A stretch of DNA of 64,000 nt. Source: Acanthococcus lagerstroemiae (lineage: Eukaryota; Arthropoda; Insecta; Hemiptera; Eriococcidae). The translations under genes and the position numbers were made by a program. Location: contig CM063106.1 in assembly GCA_031841125.1 (NCBI GenBank), positions 18,848,001-18,912,000 of the forward strand. The letters are read 5' to 3'. Under the pieces are notes generated by a model, which had not been told where the DNA came from, made no database searches, and saw only the letters and a list, made by a program, of their open reading frames with translations. Within the stretch, counting starts at the first letter, position 1; every line of letters begins with the position of its first letter. Positions 1 through 11,539 of this stretch are shown here, piece by piece.

Positions 1-1960
1 ATACGGAAAAGTGTTATAGTCTTATTAAGTACGTATAAAAAATTAAGTGTTGAATAAACTTTGTTACGAGGATCCTAAAAAGCGTAAAACACTGATGCAA
101 AACTCTTACGAAATAGGCCTATTACTTTCAATCCTCTCAAGTTCTGAGTTTCTTAAACACGCTGAAATACACATAAATATTGGTATTTTCTAATCAAATT
201 TTTCTCACATTATTTTCACAGCAAAATGCAACTTTCAAGTTCAGTTTGTCATCAAAATACATACATTTATTTCTTATCTTGGCGTGAGGCCTTATGCAAT
301 CACATGCTTCGGCAGCTTGTCAAGTCGCTGAGTCCGGCCTACCCCTCAGAAAATTTTCGACTCTTTTCACAAACAGATAACAAGAATTGGAATATAAAGA
401 CCTTTCTTCGATCAGAACTTTGGAAGTCCCATGTCTAGTCCCTGAGAAATTGAAGCTAATTTTAGAAGTATTTCAGCGGGAAGCCAGGATTATATCAATT
501 TTGTAAAGCGATCTTATATTCAAGAAGTACTACCTTCGGCTCTTCAAAAAAGAGAGAAAGGTGACCTAGAGACTTGGTTTAAATAGATAACCGAAATTAG
601 GTGCGGAGAAGGCTATTCACCAGGCGCAGAATCGCATGAATATGTTAGCCCGAAGACATAACGAAAATTCATACACAGAAAAAAATTAATCGTAGAAGTT
701 ATTACAGATCAAAGTAAATTAATCGGACAAGACTATAATGGTGATAATAAGAATTTTTCGGTCGACCCAATAAGGGTGCTCGGTTGAAGATTAAGTGGTC
801 AGAAACAATCATTCTTGTCTTCGTTCTGGCACATTTTCTGTTGTAATGCCACTCAGAAAGTGCAGACGCTGTTAGTCACTTGTTATTGCGTATTTTGTTC
901 ATTTAATTCGGTTATCTCTTGTTCGTAATTAGATGTATTAATTTCAGTGTCCCCTTTGTTGTACTTCAAACTCGGATCTAAATCTGTTAAGATGCGACTG
1001 TATCAACTGGTCTCGATAAAACGACAACTCAATTTGCTGAAAATAGAACAAAAGTGCGAATAGATTGTGATGGGAACTAGGATGTGGCTCACGGACTACG
1101 ATTGAAATTCATTTCTTGACCTGTTAGCCATCATCTGGTTCCTCAGTAGAGTTGAAATAATCGTAATATTCGCAGGTTTCCTACAACCTTTCAGATAAGA
1201 ATCATGGAAATGAAAAACTCACGAATTATCGTCGCGATATCTGCCACCTGTTGACCTCCATTTGATTGCTGCGCTCAGTTACACATTTCGGTTCTTATGT
1301 CCCTTGCAAATTAAGACTCGAAGGTGAGGCGTTTCGTTTTTTTCTCTTCAATTTCTCCGCTTATGCGATTCATTAATTACTCTAACAAACGTTTCCAGAT
1401 GTTCGTTCGCCAAAAATGATATTCAGTGTTATAATTGCGTTCTCCAGACAGTCATAGCTATATTTTGATCCAGTAAGAGAATCGACTGAAGCATAATTAC
1501 ACTAACCTGTTGGCTATCAATATCCTCTCACTTCTGCCGTTTGAAATTACCCGATAAGAGCGCCCGAAGGAGCTGAGTAAATTAACTTGTAATTATAGCG
1601 ATCTCTTTGGCTATTAATATCTATATTTGAGCCTGCACTAGCCTCGCCTAATTATTTGATGGATTATCTATTACCGAATTCTTTAACGGCGCGAACAGCC
1701 TGAGATCCTGCCTGAATGCATAAATACGACAATGATATTGTGTTTTACGATTTTCATTGACACGAGTTTTGTACCGATGGGTAGTCGATTTTTGACACTG
1801 TAGGGTATGATTTAAAACAATCCTCCCGCCTCCCACGAAATGTTTGGATTTTTCAAAATTACGAATCTGAAAAATTGGGTAGACGATGAGAGCGGGCAAA
1901 TTATCAAATATTTTCTACAAGGAAATCCTTCGCAAAAGTAGTTTTTAGCTACACCGGTGC
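1..1960. other. AT-rich stretch with no recognised feature
   Basis: I find no ORF with recognisable homology, no tRNA-like boxes and no clear repeat. Short ORFs on both strands (for example 226-438 + and 1648-1899 -) have no motif, biased composition or splice context that argues for coding. It reads as single-copy-looking intergenic or intronic DNA. Confidence 0.5.
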
Positions 1961-1964
1961 TTCT

Positions 1965-3880
1965 CTGATTTTATTTTTTAAGGCAGTTTTTGCTTTCCAT
2001 TGGACTTTTCTTTTTTTTAGTGTCTGTCTCAAGTCCTGTCTTGTACGCACCACAATTTTTTTCTGTCTAAATTTAAGGAGGGAACGGTAGTTCCGAATTT
2101 TTTCAGTTTATTTTTGTCTTTTATTTACTGGATTTTATTATTCATTGGTTTTGAACTTTTATAATCTTGATGCGGAGCACTTTTTTGTTTGATCTCGAAT
2201 AATATTTTGGTATGTTTTTGTTCCAATTTACTTGATATTGCGTGCCTTTAATTTCACTATTTTTTTCATCCATTTAAGTTTCCTAGTTGTCGGTATACTA
2301 GTGTTTTTTTTGTTTGTTTTTTTAAGATTAGTTTTTGGTCACTGTGTTATGTTTAATCTGAACTGGGTAGATTTTGATTGATGTTTAATTACTGTTATGT
2401 TCAGTCTGAATTTGGTAAATTTTGAAGTTTCTGATCTTTTTCGGCCTCGTTTTTTGACAGAATCTTCTAGATTTGGCGGTCTTTCAACATTGACTAGATT
2501 GTCAGCAGAAGTGCAAATGGGGCTCAGAACTGGGGGGGGGGGGCTTAAGCCCCCTCATTATGAAGTAACACCACCCCCGTATCATTTTCCTTGATAACTT
2601 TTCAATGTTTGGGGCTATTTAGAAGTTTGGGGGGGGGCTAAGGCCCCCTCCTCCTATTCGCGCCTTTGTCTGTTATTTTTTTATTCTTCTTGCTCCTTCA
2701 TTTAATACTTTGCTTCGTATCTTCGGCTTCTGTTTTGATTTCATAATTTTTGTTAGTTTTTACTGTCTTTTCTTCATGTTACATTAGCTTTTTGGTCATT
2801 GTTGGAGTCCGTAACGTTCAGTTTTGATTCGATCATTTCCAATCTTTTTTGGTATCGATTTTTTTTTTCGGGTCATAATATTCAGAAACTTGGAGGTTTT
2901 GGGATTTGATTAGACTAGTTTTAGTCTTTTTTTGAGCTGGATTCGATAGTTTCTGGTATTTTTTCGCCCTGATTTCATGCTTTCTTCGGCTCCTGTTTTG
3001 GTCTGTTTTTATCTTGGGTTGATGATGTTTAATGTTCTTCTTTGTTTGAATGTGATGTTTTCGGTTCTTTAGTTTTCCTCCAAACAAGTTTTAGTATTTT
3101 CTTGTCTTTTTTTTTTTTTGGATTTGGTTGGTTCCTTTTCTTGTCTTAATTTCATAGTTCTTGCTGGTTTTTTTTTTGTTTCGTTTATCTTTTTTAGACT
3201 TGATACGATTGTTATCTGTGTCTTGAGCTTGTTATGATGTATTTTTGTTACCATTTGTCAATTGTTTAGGTTTGATTTTTCTTCTTCCGTACTTCTGTTC
3301 CTTTTTTTTTTTTTAAACTTTTGTAGCTTACGGAAGTTTCTGCGGGTTTTCTGTTTTAGATTAGTGTTTCTGATATTTGTTTTGGGCTTTTTCTGTCAGA
3401 TTTTTTCATATTTTAACCGTTTTTGATTGTGGTTATTTAATTTTATGTTTTTCTTCCAACTTTAATTTTGTAATTTTTAGTTGTTGTTGTTTTAATTAAT
3501 TAAATGTATTATTTATTTACGTTTTTATTTTGATTCAAAGATTTTTGAACGTCTTTTGTCACATTATGATCATTTTGGTGTTTCTCTTGTAGGTTCTAGT
3601 ATTTATGGTTGATCGTTGGATATGATTAACGTTGTTAGTCTTTCCTGGTCTGGAGTTAATAGGTCTTTTCGATCTCAATTTAATGGTTTTTCAATAATTC
3701 TAATCTTGTTTTGACGGACATATGATGGACATGGGTCGTTTTTAGTCATGATTTCTCTCACTTCAGTCAGTTTTAGTCTTCACTTTGGGTGTTTTTTTTT
3801 AGTCATTATTGATCTTATTTCAATCAGTTTTAGTCTTCACTAAGTGGATTTCGGTCTTTTTCAGTTTTAATTTAGCGGGT
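1965..3880. repeat. Strongly T-rich (minus-strand A-rich) low-complexity block
   Basis: For about 1.9 kb the + strand is dominated by T with G, and A is strikingly scarce, so the minus strand reads as A-rich with K/N/T-type codons. Short phrases such as TTTTGGTCTG, GTTTCTGAT and CAGTTTTAGTCTTCAC recur. Near 3744-3850 two segments about 64 bp apart are near copies (AGTCAT...CAGTTTTAGTCTTCAC). The reverse-complement phrase AAAACTGA resembles the 18-20-bp A-rich repeat at 58.9-62.4 kb, so this may be a large, very degenerate member of that family (inference). Minus-strand ORFs here are composition artefacts. Confidence 0.6.
2504..2672. mobile_element. Possible short G/C-tract element remnant
   Basis: A poly(G) tract leads into the perfect 16-bp palindrome GGGGGCTTAAGCCCCC (2539-2554). 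A second block, GGGGGGGCTAAGGCCCCCTC, follows near 2630-2650. The segment closes with a reverse-complement GGCGCGAATAGG-like end, resembling the poly(G) subterminal design of the hAT-like elements elsewhere in this window. I could not find a convincing 8-bp duplication, so it is only a candidate. Confidence 0.3.
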
Positions 3881-4277
3881 TTGGGTGTCGATGGGTTCTT
3901 AATTGGTGTTCCTAATCTTTTCTACCAAGACCGACTTTTTTCCCAGTCCCATTCCTGAAATGACTGGATTTATTCAGAAATATGATAATCAAAACAGAAG
4001 AAGCAAGAGAAGAACTTTTTCGATTTCTTTTTCTGGAAGCTTCGTTCGAAATTGTTTTGAGAAGGGCATCTTCAGAAACTTGCTAAGGGTAGTTATGCTA
4101 AAGCACTTCATGTGAACCACGTTTAAAAGTTTCGTTAGCAAACAATTTTTTATTCACTGCTTGATTATATTTGTACACATAACTGAGAAAGTCGGCAAAC
4201 ATTCACCTTTTGTTCGTGTTTCAAAGTTTGGTCCAAGACATGAGAATTCTATAAGAATTAGGTATATTTTCAAAAAT

Positions 4278-4962
4278 TAATAACACAGTGGCGTCGCGTG
4301 GTGCTCTTTCCCAAATGTTCAACTGCCGGGTCTTTGCCCTCCCTCCCCCACAAAAAAATCAGTATGTATCAAAAAAGTATGTATAAATAATGAGTGTCAA
4401 TGAAGAATGAAGTTGCATCCACCCACTCACCACATAGCATGCGCTTCCGGAACGTTCATTTTCGTTGGTGAACACCCTGCAATTTAAATTAACGAAGTCT
4501 CCGCTTCACTCTTTGTGGTCTTTGTTGCGAACGCCACTGCAACAAGACTGACAAGAGTATGCAATGTTGCTAGTGAACATCCTATGCGATTTCCATAGTA
4601 TGTGACAAAGATAACACCACTGCGACAAGACCGACAAAAGTGTGCAATGTTGCCAGTGAACATCCTACGCGATTCCCATAGTATGTGAAAAAGATAACGC
4701 CACTGCGACAAGACCAACGAGAGTGTGCAATGTTGCTAGTGAACATCCTACGCGATTCCCACAGTATGTGACAAAGATAAGAACCGCGTGAAGCGCAAAG
4801 AGAAAAATTCCGACTATTTTTCGAATTTTTTGAGGTTATATTTTGTATTTTAATCAAAATTTAAATCTTTCCCTGTTTCTGGGATTTTTGTTGTAGGACA
4901 ATAATTAAGTGGGTGTGCAGTGAACACCTTGAACACCTAGATACGACGCCACTGTAATAACC
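4278..4962. mobile_element. Non-autonomous hAT-like element with 8-bp target duplication
   Basis: The element occupies 4286-4954 (669 bp). Its left end reads CAGTGGCGTCGCGTGGTG and its right end, reverse-complemented, reads CAGTGGCGTCGTATCTAGG, giving terminal inverted repeats that begin CAGTGGCGTCG. It is flanked by TAATAACA (4278-4285) and TAATAACC (4955-4962), 7 of 8 bases identical, the 8-bp duplication length known for hAT transposons. It has no transposase ORF and contains three tandem 83-bp units, so it would have depended on an enzyme made elsewhere. Superfamily assignment from TIR and duplication length is inference but fits well. Confidence 0.82.
4534..4782. repeat. Three tandem 83-bp units inside the 4.3-kb element
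   Basis: The phrase CCACTGC(A/G)ACAAGAC starts at 4534, 4617 and 4700, exactly 83 bp apart. Each unit also carries GTGCAATGTTG, GTGAACATCCTA and GATTCCCATAGTATGTGA with a few substitutions. Because 83 is not a multiple of 3, the overlapping minus-strand ORFs (4484-4857) shift frame from unit to unit and are not real genes. Confidence 0.88.
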
Positions 4963-6460
4963 GTTTCATTATTTTGTAAATTATGTTCTCTAGAAACTAC
5001 TAATGTCAACTCTAATGTATCTTGAACCATATGATTCGATGTACTCGGTTCATATTCTACACGATACAAAATTTTTCGTTTTTGTGAATTCTCTTCAGCA
5101 ATTTCATTTTCTCCATAGCATATTAACATCATGCTCTAGTGTTTTATTAGCTCTCTTTATTTGTGAAAACGATCGGAGCATTTCCTTCGTAGTGGGTTTT
5201 CAAGTATAACATGGTAATTGGACCACGAAACGAAAAATTACTAGATCGCATTTCATGAAAATTTACGACTAATTAGAAACTGCCATTCACGTGTAAATTC
5301 GCACAGCGTCTTTGAAAATTCCAGGCTCGATTTTTAGCGAGTACTTCGTCTAAACTGTATCATGGTCAACGGGATTAGTATTTTAAAAGTTACAGTATAT
5401 ACTCAGTATAAGCCAACATATGCGAGCGGACTCAAGGGTCCGGTGTTGCACATTTGCGCTTTTAGCTATGGCGGACTGACAGAGAAAAAAATACAAGAAA
5501 AATTGTATAATATGAATAGATACAAACAGGTTTCCGTAATCGTTTGCCTTTCGAATAAGTATAGAGGGTTTGCTGTACGATTGTCGCCGGTAACCATCAA
5601 TTACAGCGAAAATGGCCCGCTTTGGATTCAATAAATCACTCGGCATTCAATGTGAAGATAATTATCGTCAGATAAAGCCATTATCGCACTTTAAGCATCT
5701 TGCCTACCCGTTTTTTAAATACAGTTTAATTACGATAATTTAATTTTCGGTATATGCAAAAATTAAACAGTTATATTGGCGAATTTTTTCCCGTTACATA
5801 TGTTTCGTTGTGCACATATTTAATGTGCTCACATTGGGTGTAATAGCTGTAACGCTTGTTTTCACGCTGCAGGATATAAATTGAATAAGTGCCTTGGTTA
5901 TGGAGATCCGTTCACGTAGGTACGTATAAGGTTTGCCTGACATTTTCGAAAAAAGAAAATCGAACTCGTTGGTTCCGGATTTTAATTATTATTTTGGCTA
6001 TGTTGCGTAATAACACCCGAGGTACACTGGTAAGAGATGTGCTTAATCGTCAGTGGTAATGAAGTCGATTCTTGATGCTGTTGAAAGCACTTCTCTTCGA
6101 AACTAAGCTACGCACAGAACCTCGACCAACGATATCGGGATCAGAAACTGAAAGGATTTCAGAGAGATTTCTGATTACACAGGAGACTCCTGATTACGCA
6201 GAAGAAAAACAGCGTCACCAAATTATGTTATTTCTAACCGTTAAAGACAATCTTTGAGGCTCATACTAAACATTCTCGTAACAATAAAAGAACACACTTT
6301 TTTCTTTTTTTTTTTTAATTTGAGGGTTTCCCTTGAAAGGTGCCATTCCGTGATTATAACATAACACGGTTAATTTCTCTTTGAAAGAGGTTGACAGTGT
6401 GTCAACAACTGTCAAAGTTTAGGCGAATAGTAGATTCAGCCAAATTTGACTACCTTTAAA
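4963..6460. other. No recognised feature
   Basis: Two overlapping, opposite-strand ORFs of about 90 codons lie at 5362-5634 (+) and 5383-5646 (-). They shadow each other and neither has a recognisable motif. No splice-supported coding signal or repeat was identified in this stretch. Confidence 0.45.
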
Positions 6461-6462
6461 TT

Positions 6463-6905
6463 TTTACGTACAATGGGCGTTTCAGAAGTAAGGTCACACT
6501 GTCTGTAATAGACCCGAAACAAAATCGAAGCAATGGGAACAAAACGGAGTCTATTCGTCAGGAAATTTGCAAATTTTCTACATAATCCCCCCTCCCTCAG
6601 GATCCAAATATTTGTTGAATCGGCACATAAGTTTTTATAACCCGGAAAAGAACCATGCTTTATCCCATTTTCGGAAAATTGTCTCGATCGCGTTGCGCCG
6701 TTCATCTTCACTTGCAAAGTGCCGACCCACAAGTTCGCATTTCAACCCCGAAAAGGAATGGAAATTCGAAATGGCCAAATCAGACTAGTAAGGCGGATAT
6801 AGAAAAACGTTCCAATACAAATCCTTGAGGAGGGACTGAACGAGCGGGGAACTAAGAGTCGGTGCATTGCTACAAAATCACAGTTGTCGCTGTAAAAATC
6901 CAGAG
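6463..6905 (-). mobile_element. Mariner transposase relic (C-terminal catalytic part)
   Basis: Read on the minus strand, one frame gives LVQSLLKDLYWNVFLYPPY, a stop, then SDLAISNFHSF. This matches the mariner block that normally reads PPYSPDLAPSD and carries the third catalytic aspartate, which is still present (top-strand 6772-6783). It continues GRHFASEDERRNAI, a tryptophan-containing helix, FFSGL-stop-KLMCRF, and ends QTV-stop-PYF, as mariner C-termini do. Just upstream, SNAP replaces the usual DNA-P motif, so the second catalytic D is lost, and several codons are missing before the third. At least five in-frame stops make it dead. Longer ORFs overlapping here in other frames are shadows. 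The family call is firm; the subfamily is not determined. Confidence 0.85.
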
Positions 6906-7034
6906 CGTTTGTCTTTGATTGTAGATTGGGGCCGAGATAGCATGTTGCCATATTGCGATGAGCTGATGAGTGTCCGAAATAGTAAATTACAGTTTCCCCT
7001 CCCTTTTTTTGTAACAGAGTGCGCACGCAGGCAA

Positions 7035-7380
7035 CAGCGAGATAGACAGGTATATAAATACATAAACAAATAAACAGACATTTAAAAAAACAGACAGACA
7101 GATCAACTGATAAACTAATGAATGTGTAAATAATCAGCAAAATTTATGGGCAGGCAAATAAGTAGGCAGGCAGCCAGACGAATTTATCGATAGATTGCAA
7201 ATTTTTGGCAGACTGATGATGGTGAGGTATATGGCGGTACACGCACGCCAAATTCGCTCCGGGACACTGCAACCCCAAACCTGAAATTACACCAATTGGG
7301 CCCGTCAGGATAATATGACTGACAGATAGACTGACTGCTAGAGGGTAATGTCTTTGTAAATAAGCAGGGACTGACGACAT
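7035..7380. repeat. Degenerate GACAGAYAGAY-type simple-repeat tract
   Basis: Repeated ACAGACAGACAGATCAACTGATAA-like words, then GGCAGGCAAATAAGTAGGCAGGCAG and GACTGACAGATAGACTGACTG, make a loosely tetranucleotide-based tract. Related tracts occur near 9165-9230 and 44225-44290, and in reverse orientation (CTGTCTG words) near 18190-18510. The ORFs that cross it are not credible genes. Confidence 0.55.
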
Positions 7381-7825
7381 GTGATTAACTAAGGAATTTT
7401 AGGTAACATACAGCCTGGCAACTAAAAATGATTCAAAAAGTTTATCGCAGCCGAACCTATGAAGGAAAGTTTTAAAGGTGCGTGCTTCCTCTTTGAGGCT
7501 GCAAAACTAGTATATTATGTACTAAGAGTATGAAGTGAGCAATTATTAAGTATGTTAATAAGTGAGGGATGCAATCACACGATTCAAAACTGTTGACTCA
7601 ATAAACATGCCGCCTACAATATTATTGTTCTTGTTCGCCACAGGCGAGAAATAGGTGAACGAAATCTAATCAGAAACACCCAATTTTTGCATTAGTACAA
7701 AAAAGCAGCGCCTACACGTCATTCAAGTGACGAAGCAAACAGGCAAACAAAGTGATGCACCGTGTATGAAGTAATCTGTCCCATCATTTTCTGGTATTTA
7801 ACCTTGCTAAGAACGTTGTCGAAAA

Positions 7826-8247
7826 CTGAGCAACAGCTGTCCCTTCTTTTATTCAACACATGCGAGAAAAACACGTCATCGGTACCTCCACTGAAAGCTA
7901 AGCAACACCTAGTCTTTCTTTTGTTTAACACATGCAAGAGAAACGCGTCATCAATGCCTCTACCAAAACCTGAGCAACACCTGTTCCTTCTTTTATTCAA
8001 CATATGCGAGACAAACACGTCGGCGCCAAAACCTGAGCAACATCTGGTCCTTCTTTTGTTAAACATATACGAGAAAAACGTAGCATCATTGGTGCCTCCA
8101 CCGAAACCTGAGCAACACCTAGTCTTTCTTTTGTTCAACAAATGCGAGAAAAACGCGTCATTGGTGCCACCACCAAAACCTGAGCAACACCTGGTCCTTC
8201 TTTTGTTCAATATATGCGACAAAAATACGTTACGATGCCTCCAGTAG
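7826..8247. repeat. Six-unit, roughly 72-bp tandem repeat, open in a frame on each strand
   Basis: The word (G/A)AGCAACA starts units at 7828, 7900, 7972, 8035, 8110 and 8182, so unit lengths are 72, 72, 63, 75 and 72 bp. Every length change is a multiple of three. One + frame stays open for 161 codons (7762-8247; unit consensus near KPEQHLVLLLFNICEKN). One - frame stays open for 180 codons (7719-8261; unit consensus near NKRRTRCCSGFGGGTNDA). Neither matches a family I know. Bases differ between units at all codon positions, so coding is not proven. A non-coding minisatellite with chance phase retention is the main alternative. Confidence 0.85.
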
Positions 8248-8829
8248 TGTTCAAAAAACAACCAATTAGTGCTCAGGTTTCAGCGACGTTTTGAGGGGAC
8301 GGAATACACTAGATAATGTTGGCTGGGATAACTCCTTGCGCAGCGCGCTGAATGGTTTGCCCATCTGCTACATCCTTTGAGGATGTACAATACGCATTGT
8401 TTTTACGCTAGTGCAACAAGTATTTTGAATTTGATTTTTTGTTCATTTTTCGCATGATGTGTTGAACAAACTATTGCGTGCGCCACTTTTGTGCAGTGAG
8501 TATTAGTAACTCGTATGACTGCAGCATTCATTTGCGGCTCGCGTTACAGGTAACAATGAACAATTAATAACTGTTCACACACATTTGTTTGGAAGTTTCA
8601 AAATTGTTTGCTCGCTTCATTGGCAAATTTCTTTTTCAACTGTTCCTAACCCCAAAAACCTGATCTTTCCCGTGAACAGCAAAAGATCTTTTAACCAATG
8701 TAATTTTTTAATGATAATATCTTATTCTGTCAAAAGTGTTTGACTTGTAGGCGGCCTGCTAGTTAATTTTCAGTTGAATAATTTGTAAAGTCGACGCACG
8801 CTATGAATAAAGTTTGTAACCATGGCTCT
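8248..8829. other. No recognised feature
   Basis: No homology-bearing ORF, repeat or RNA-gene signal was seen between the 72-bp array and the roughly 10-bp periodic array. Confidence 0.4.
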
Positions 8830-9098
8830 AGCTTGTCTCAAAGAGTTTCAATGGGTTTTAAAAGAACTTTGTTTGATCTTGGCTGAGCTTTGGAGTCTTA
8901 CTCAGTCTCAGCCAGCCTTAGTCTCAAAAGTCTTGAAATGAGTTGTACCAGGATCTTAATCAGACATACCGAGTCTTAGAGAATCTTAGAGAGTTTCGAT
9001 CAGTCTTAGTCAATCAGTCTTAAAAGAGTCTTCCAAGAGTCTCAATCAGTCCTAATTAATCTCAGCAAGTCTTGACCACGTCTTAACGCACGCCTTAA
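8830..9098. repeat. Roughly 10-bp periodic degenerate AGTCTTA array
   Basis: Variants of RAGTCTYA recur at close to 10-11-bp spacing, for example starts at 8893, 8903, 8913, then 8951, 8961, 8971, 8981, 8991, 9001, then 9015, 9026, 9036 and 9047. No ORF of note lies within. It reads as an old decanucleotide minisatellite whose period is close to one DNA helical turn. Confidence 0.75.
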
Positions 9099-11100
9099 TA
9101 CGGTATCAGTATCCGTTCACATGTACACGAAAAGCAGGACCTCAGCGTATAATACGGAAACTCCAGATGGTCAGACAGATAGACCGACTGGCAAGCAGAA
9201 TGACGAACAAACAGGGATACAGACAGCCTATCTTATGAAAATATCCCTCCTGATCCACCAAGATTCGACCGTTTTTACGTAGAGCATACTGTACGTGCAA
9301 AATATTTACTTCTACAACTCGTCTACAATCTCTCGCAGCCATAGCGGTGCATCTAACGGAAAAGGTCGAATGAGCGAGGTTACTGATATGGAAACAATAC
9401 GGTAATTCAGTACGAAGTGATTAGCAGCAAGTAAAACGAGCATAGGAAGAACCGAAGCGATTACTGCGCTGAACTAACTGGATACAGGTTCATTATTTAT
9501 TTGTATTAATTAACAGAAAATTATCTTGCCAGTAGGAGGGCTGAGTAGGTATTATTATGAAGAACTAAGCATAATCAATTGCACAGAATATTTATGAACG
9601 CTGGCAAGATTAAATCCTTTTTTCAACCGAACGAGTAGTCAGTTCGCATACGTATTCATTTAATGTAAAGAGCACAGGCGGAATGGACACGGGTGAAAAA
9701 ACACAATACGAGTATACAGTTGGCGATATTCACGGATTCGATATCAAAATTACGTGAGAAGATGGTTATGAACGCACCGAGCGAGTAAATCATTCCGGTA
9801 TATTGCAGAACAAAACTGTTAAGAGCCTTGTTGAACTTCTTTTTCAGCTGAATGAAAATGAATGAATGGTGTGGCTGCGTGTGTACAGTGACACTAGGTC
9901 AACGGAATGCAATGGTGGATTTAAGGCAAATGGTCCAGTCAGCAATCGCCCTACAAGGACCCTCATTTTTTCTAGAGGAGACATTGGACTGTTCTACTGG
10001 GCTCACTAAAAAGGTCGCACTTTTTTTGCTGGTACCCCATATATGCAAAAAAAAGCTCGCACAATTCTGGATAGACCCTTAAGATTGCTCTGGGGCGCCT
10101 CATGCGCAAAAAAGGTCAAGCAAAGTCAACCTGAATCCTACATGTATAGGCAAACATCATCACTTAACATTCTTATTAACATTCTTCAAGATTTTTCAAA
10201 GTTATTTATATCTATTTACTGCTTGAAATCAGCGACGACAGAGTGATCCTAAGAGGGCTAGAGGGTGAGTCGCTCCCTGATAAAATCTAGGGAGAACATC
10301 TCGTGGAAAAATGTCATTTTACACAAATTCGTCAAAAATAAATACTGATTTCAGAGCCGGAATTTAGGGGTAAAGCGTACAAAATAACATTTGTACTCTT
10401 TTCCCTCCACACACCCAATTTCAGTAACAATGAACTATTTTTAATTTGCTTGACATAGAGGATGATATCATGAAAAATGTTTGAACCTGAATTTCAGATT
10501 TTTCTGCCTACAAAAAGAAATGGGCAAAACTTCGAGGTCTGGTGGAGGACACAAGATCGACTTGAAAAATTAATTAAAATATGAGAGACCTGGAGTACAA
10601 AATGTACTTATTTGTCAATTTCGTGAGAATTAAACATCTTAAAAAGAATTTTCCAATGCCGTTCAATAGCTACACCTTTTCTTTATGTCTCAAAATTTTT
10701 ACAGCTCCAACTTGCGACCTCAAATTTTTTATGAATTTTTCTGTGCAGGCAGATCTTTTGTGACATGTCGTTTCGATGTGGGTGCATTTTAAAGAGGAAA
10801 AGTGAAGAAATTTTCTATTTACTTCACCAAAATAAATGCAGGATTAAGATGCATACAAGGAATATACAGGATACCATTCGAAGTTCGACATCAACTTTTC
10901 ACAGAATCTATTTTTCATCGTCTGTCACGTTTCCTCTTTCAAATTTGCCCAAAAATAGCTCGGTTTCTTGACAATATTTTAATCCTCACCGAAATGACAA
11001 GTGCCGCGAACACTTGCACAAATGACCAACACTACTCACTTCAATAATACATCGGATTTCTGGTCTGAAATAACTGCAGTATAAAAATGGTGAAAATGTT
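9099..11100. other. Mostly unrecognised sequence
   Basis: A short degenerate CAGACAGATAGACCGAC tract lies near 9165-9230. Near 9905-10130 a segment with AATGGTGGATTTAAGGCAAATGG and poly(A)-interrupted GGTCGCACTTT / GGTCAAGC words resembles the poly(G)/poly(C) element remnants, but no ends could be defined. ORFs such as 9852-10082 (+) have no recognisable domain. Confidence 0.4.
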
Positions 11101-11104
11101 TTCA

Positions 11105-11535
11105 AAGACCTTTTTGTTACAAGACAAGTTTGATCACTGAAAACCACTATTCAGAGCCATAAAAATACAATTTTGGATCATGAACATTCACATAATGATA
11201 AGGTCTACTCATTGCTGATTTTACGCCCATATGTGGCTGAAAGCTGGAAGCTATGACATATGGCCCCTGGAAATTTCCCTCCGGTTTCTCCTGTAGGGCT
11301 TTTATCATAGGGCAGATAGAATACTTTTCCCCTTAAATAAAATACGTTTTTGTCACAAAAAACTTGATCACTGAAACCCATTATTCAAAGGACCAATAAA
11401 AATACAAGTCTGGAACAAGAACATTCACACAGAAGTAAGTTCTATTCATTGCTGATTTTTCACGCCCATATACGGCTGAAAGCTGGAAGCTATGACACAT
11501 CGCCCCCTGGAAATTTCGCTTCGGTTTCCACTATA
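11105..11535. repeat. Tandem duplication with about 237-bp offset
   Basis: Two adjacent diverged copies share, in the same order, TTGATCACTGAAA, CATTCACA, CATTGCTGATTTT, GCTGAAAGCTGGAAGCTATG and CCCCTGGAAATTTC. The word ATTGCTGATT occurs at 11211 and 11448. The first copy runs about 11105-11320 and the second about 11345-11535. It is non-coding. Confidence 0.8.
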
Positions 11536-11539
11536 GATA

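Noticed and set aside
2833..3254. Lys/Asn-rich minus-strand ORFs
   Set aside because: They are produced by the T-rich block; composition explains the open frame.
4484..4857. Minus-strand ORFs with repeated SGVIFVTYYGNR-like peptides
   Set aside because: They come from the 83-bp repeat, which is out of frame from unit to unit, inside a non-autonomous element.
6742..7140. 132-codon minus-strand ORF
   Set aside because: It overlaps the mariner relic in another frame and extends into the GACAGA simple-repeat tract.
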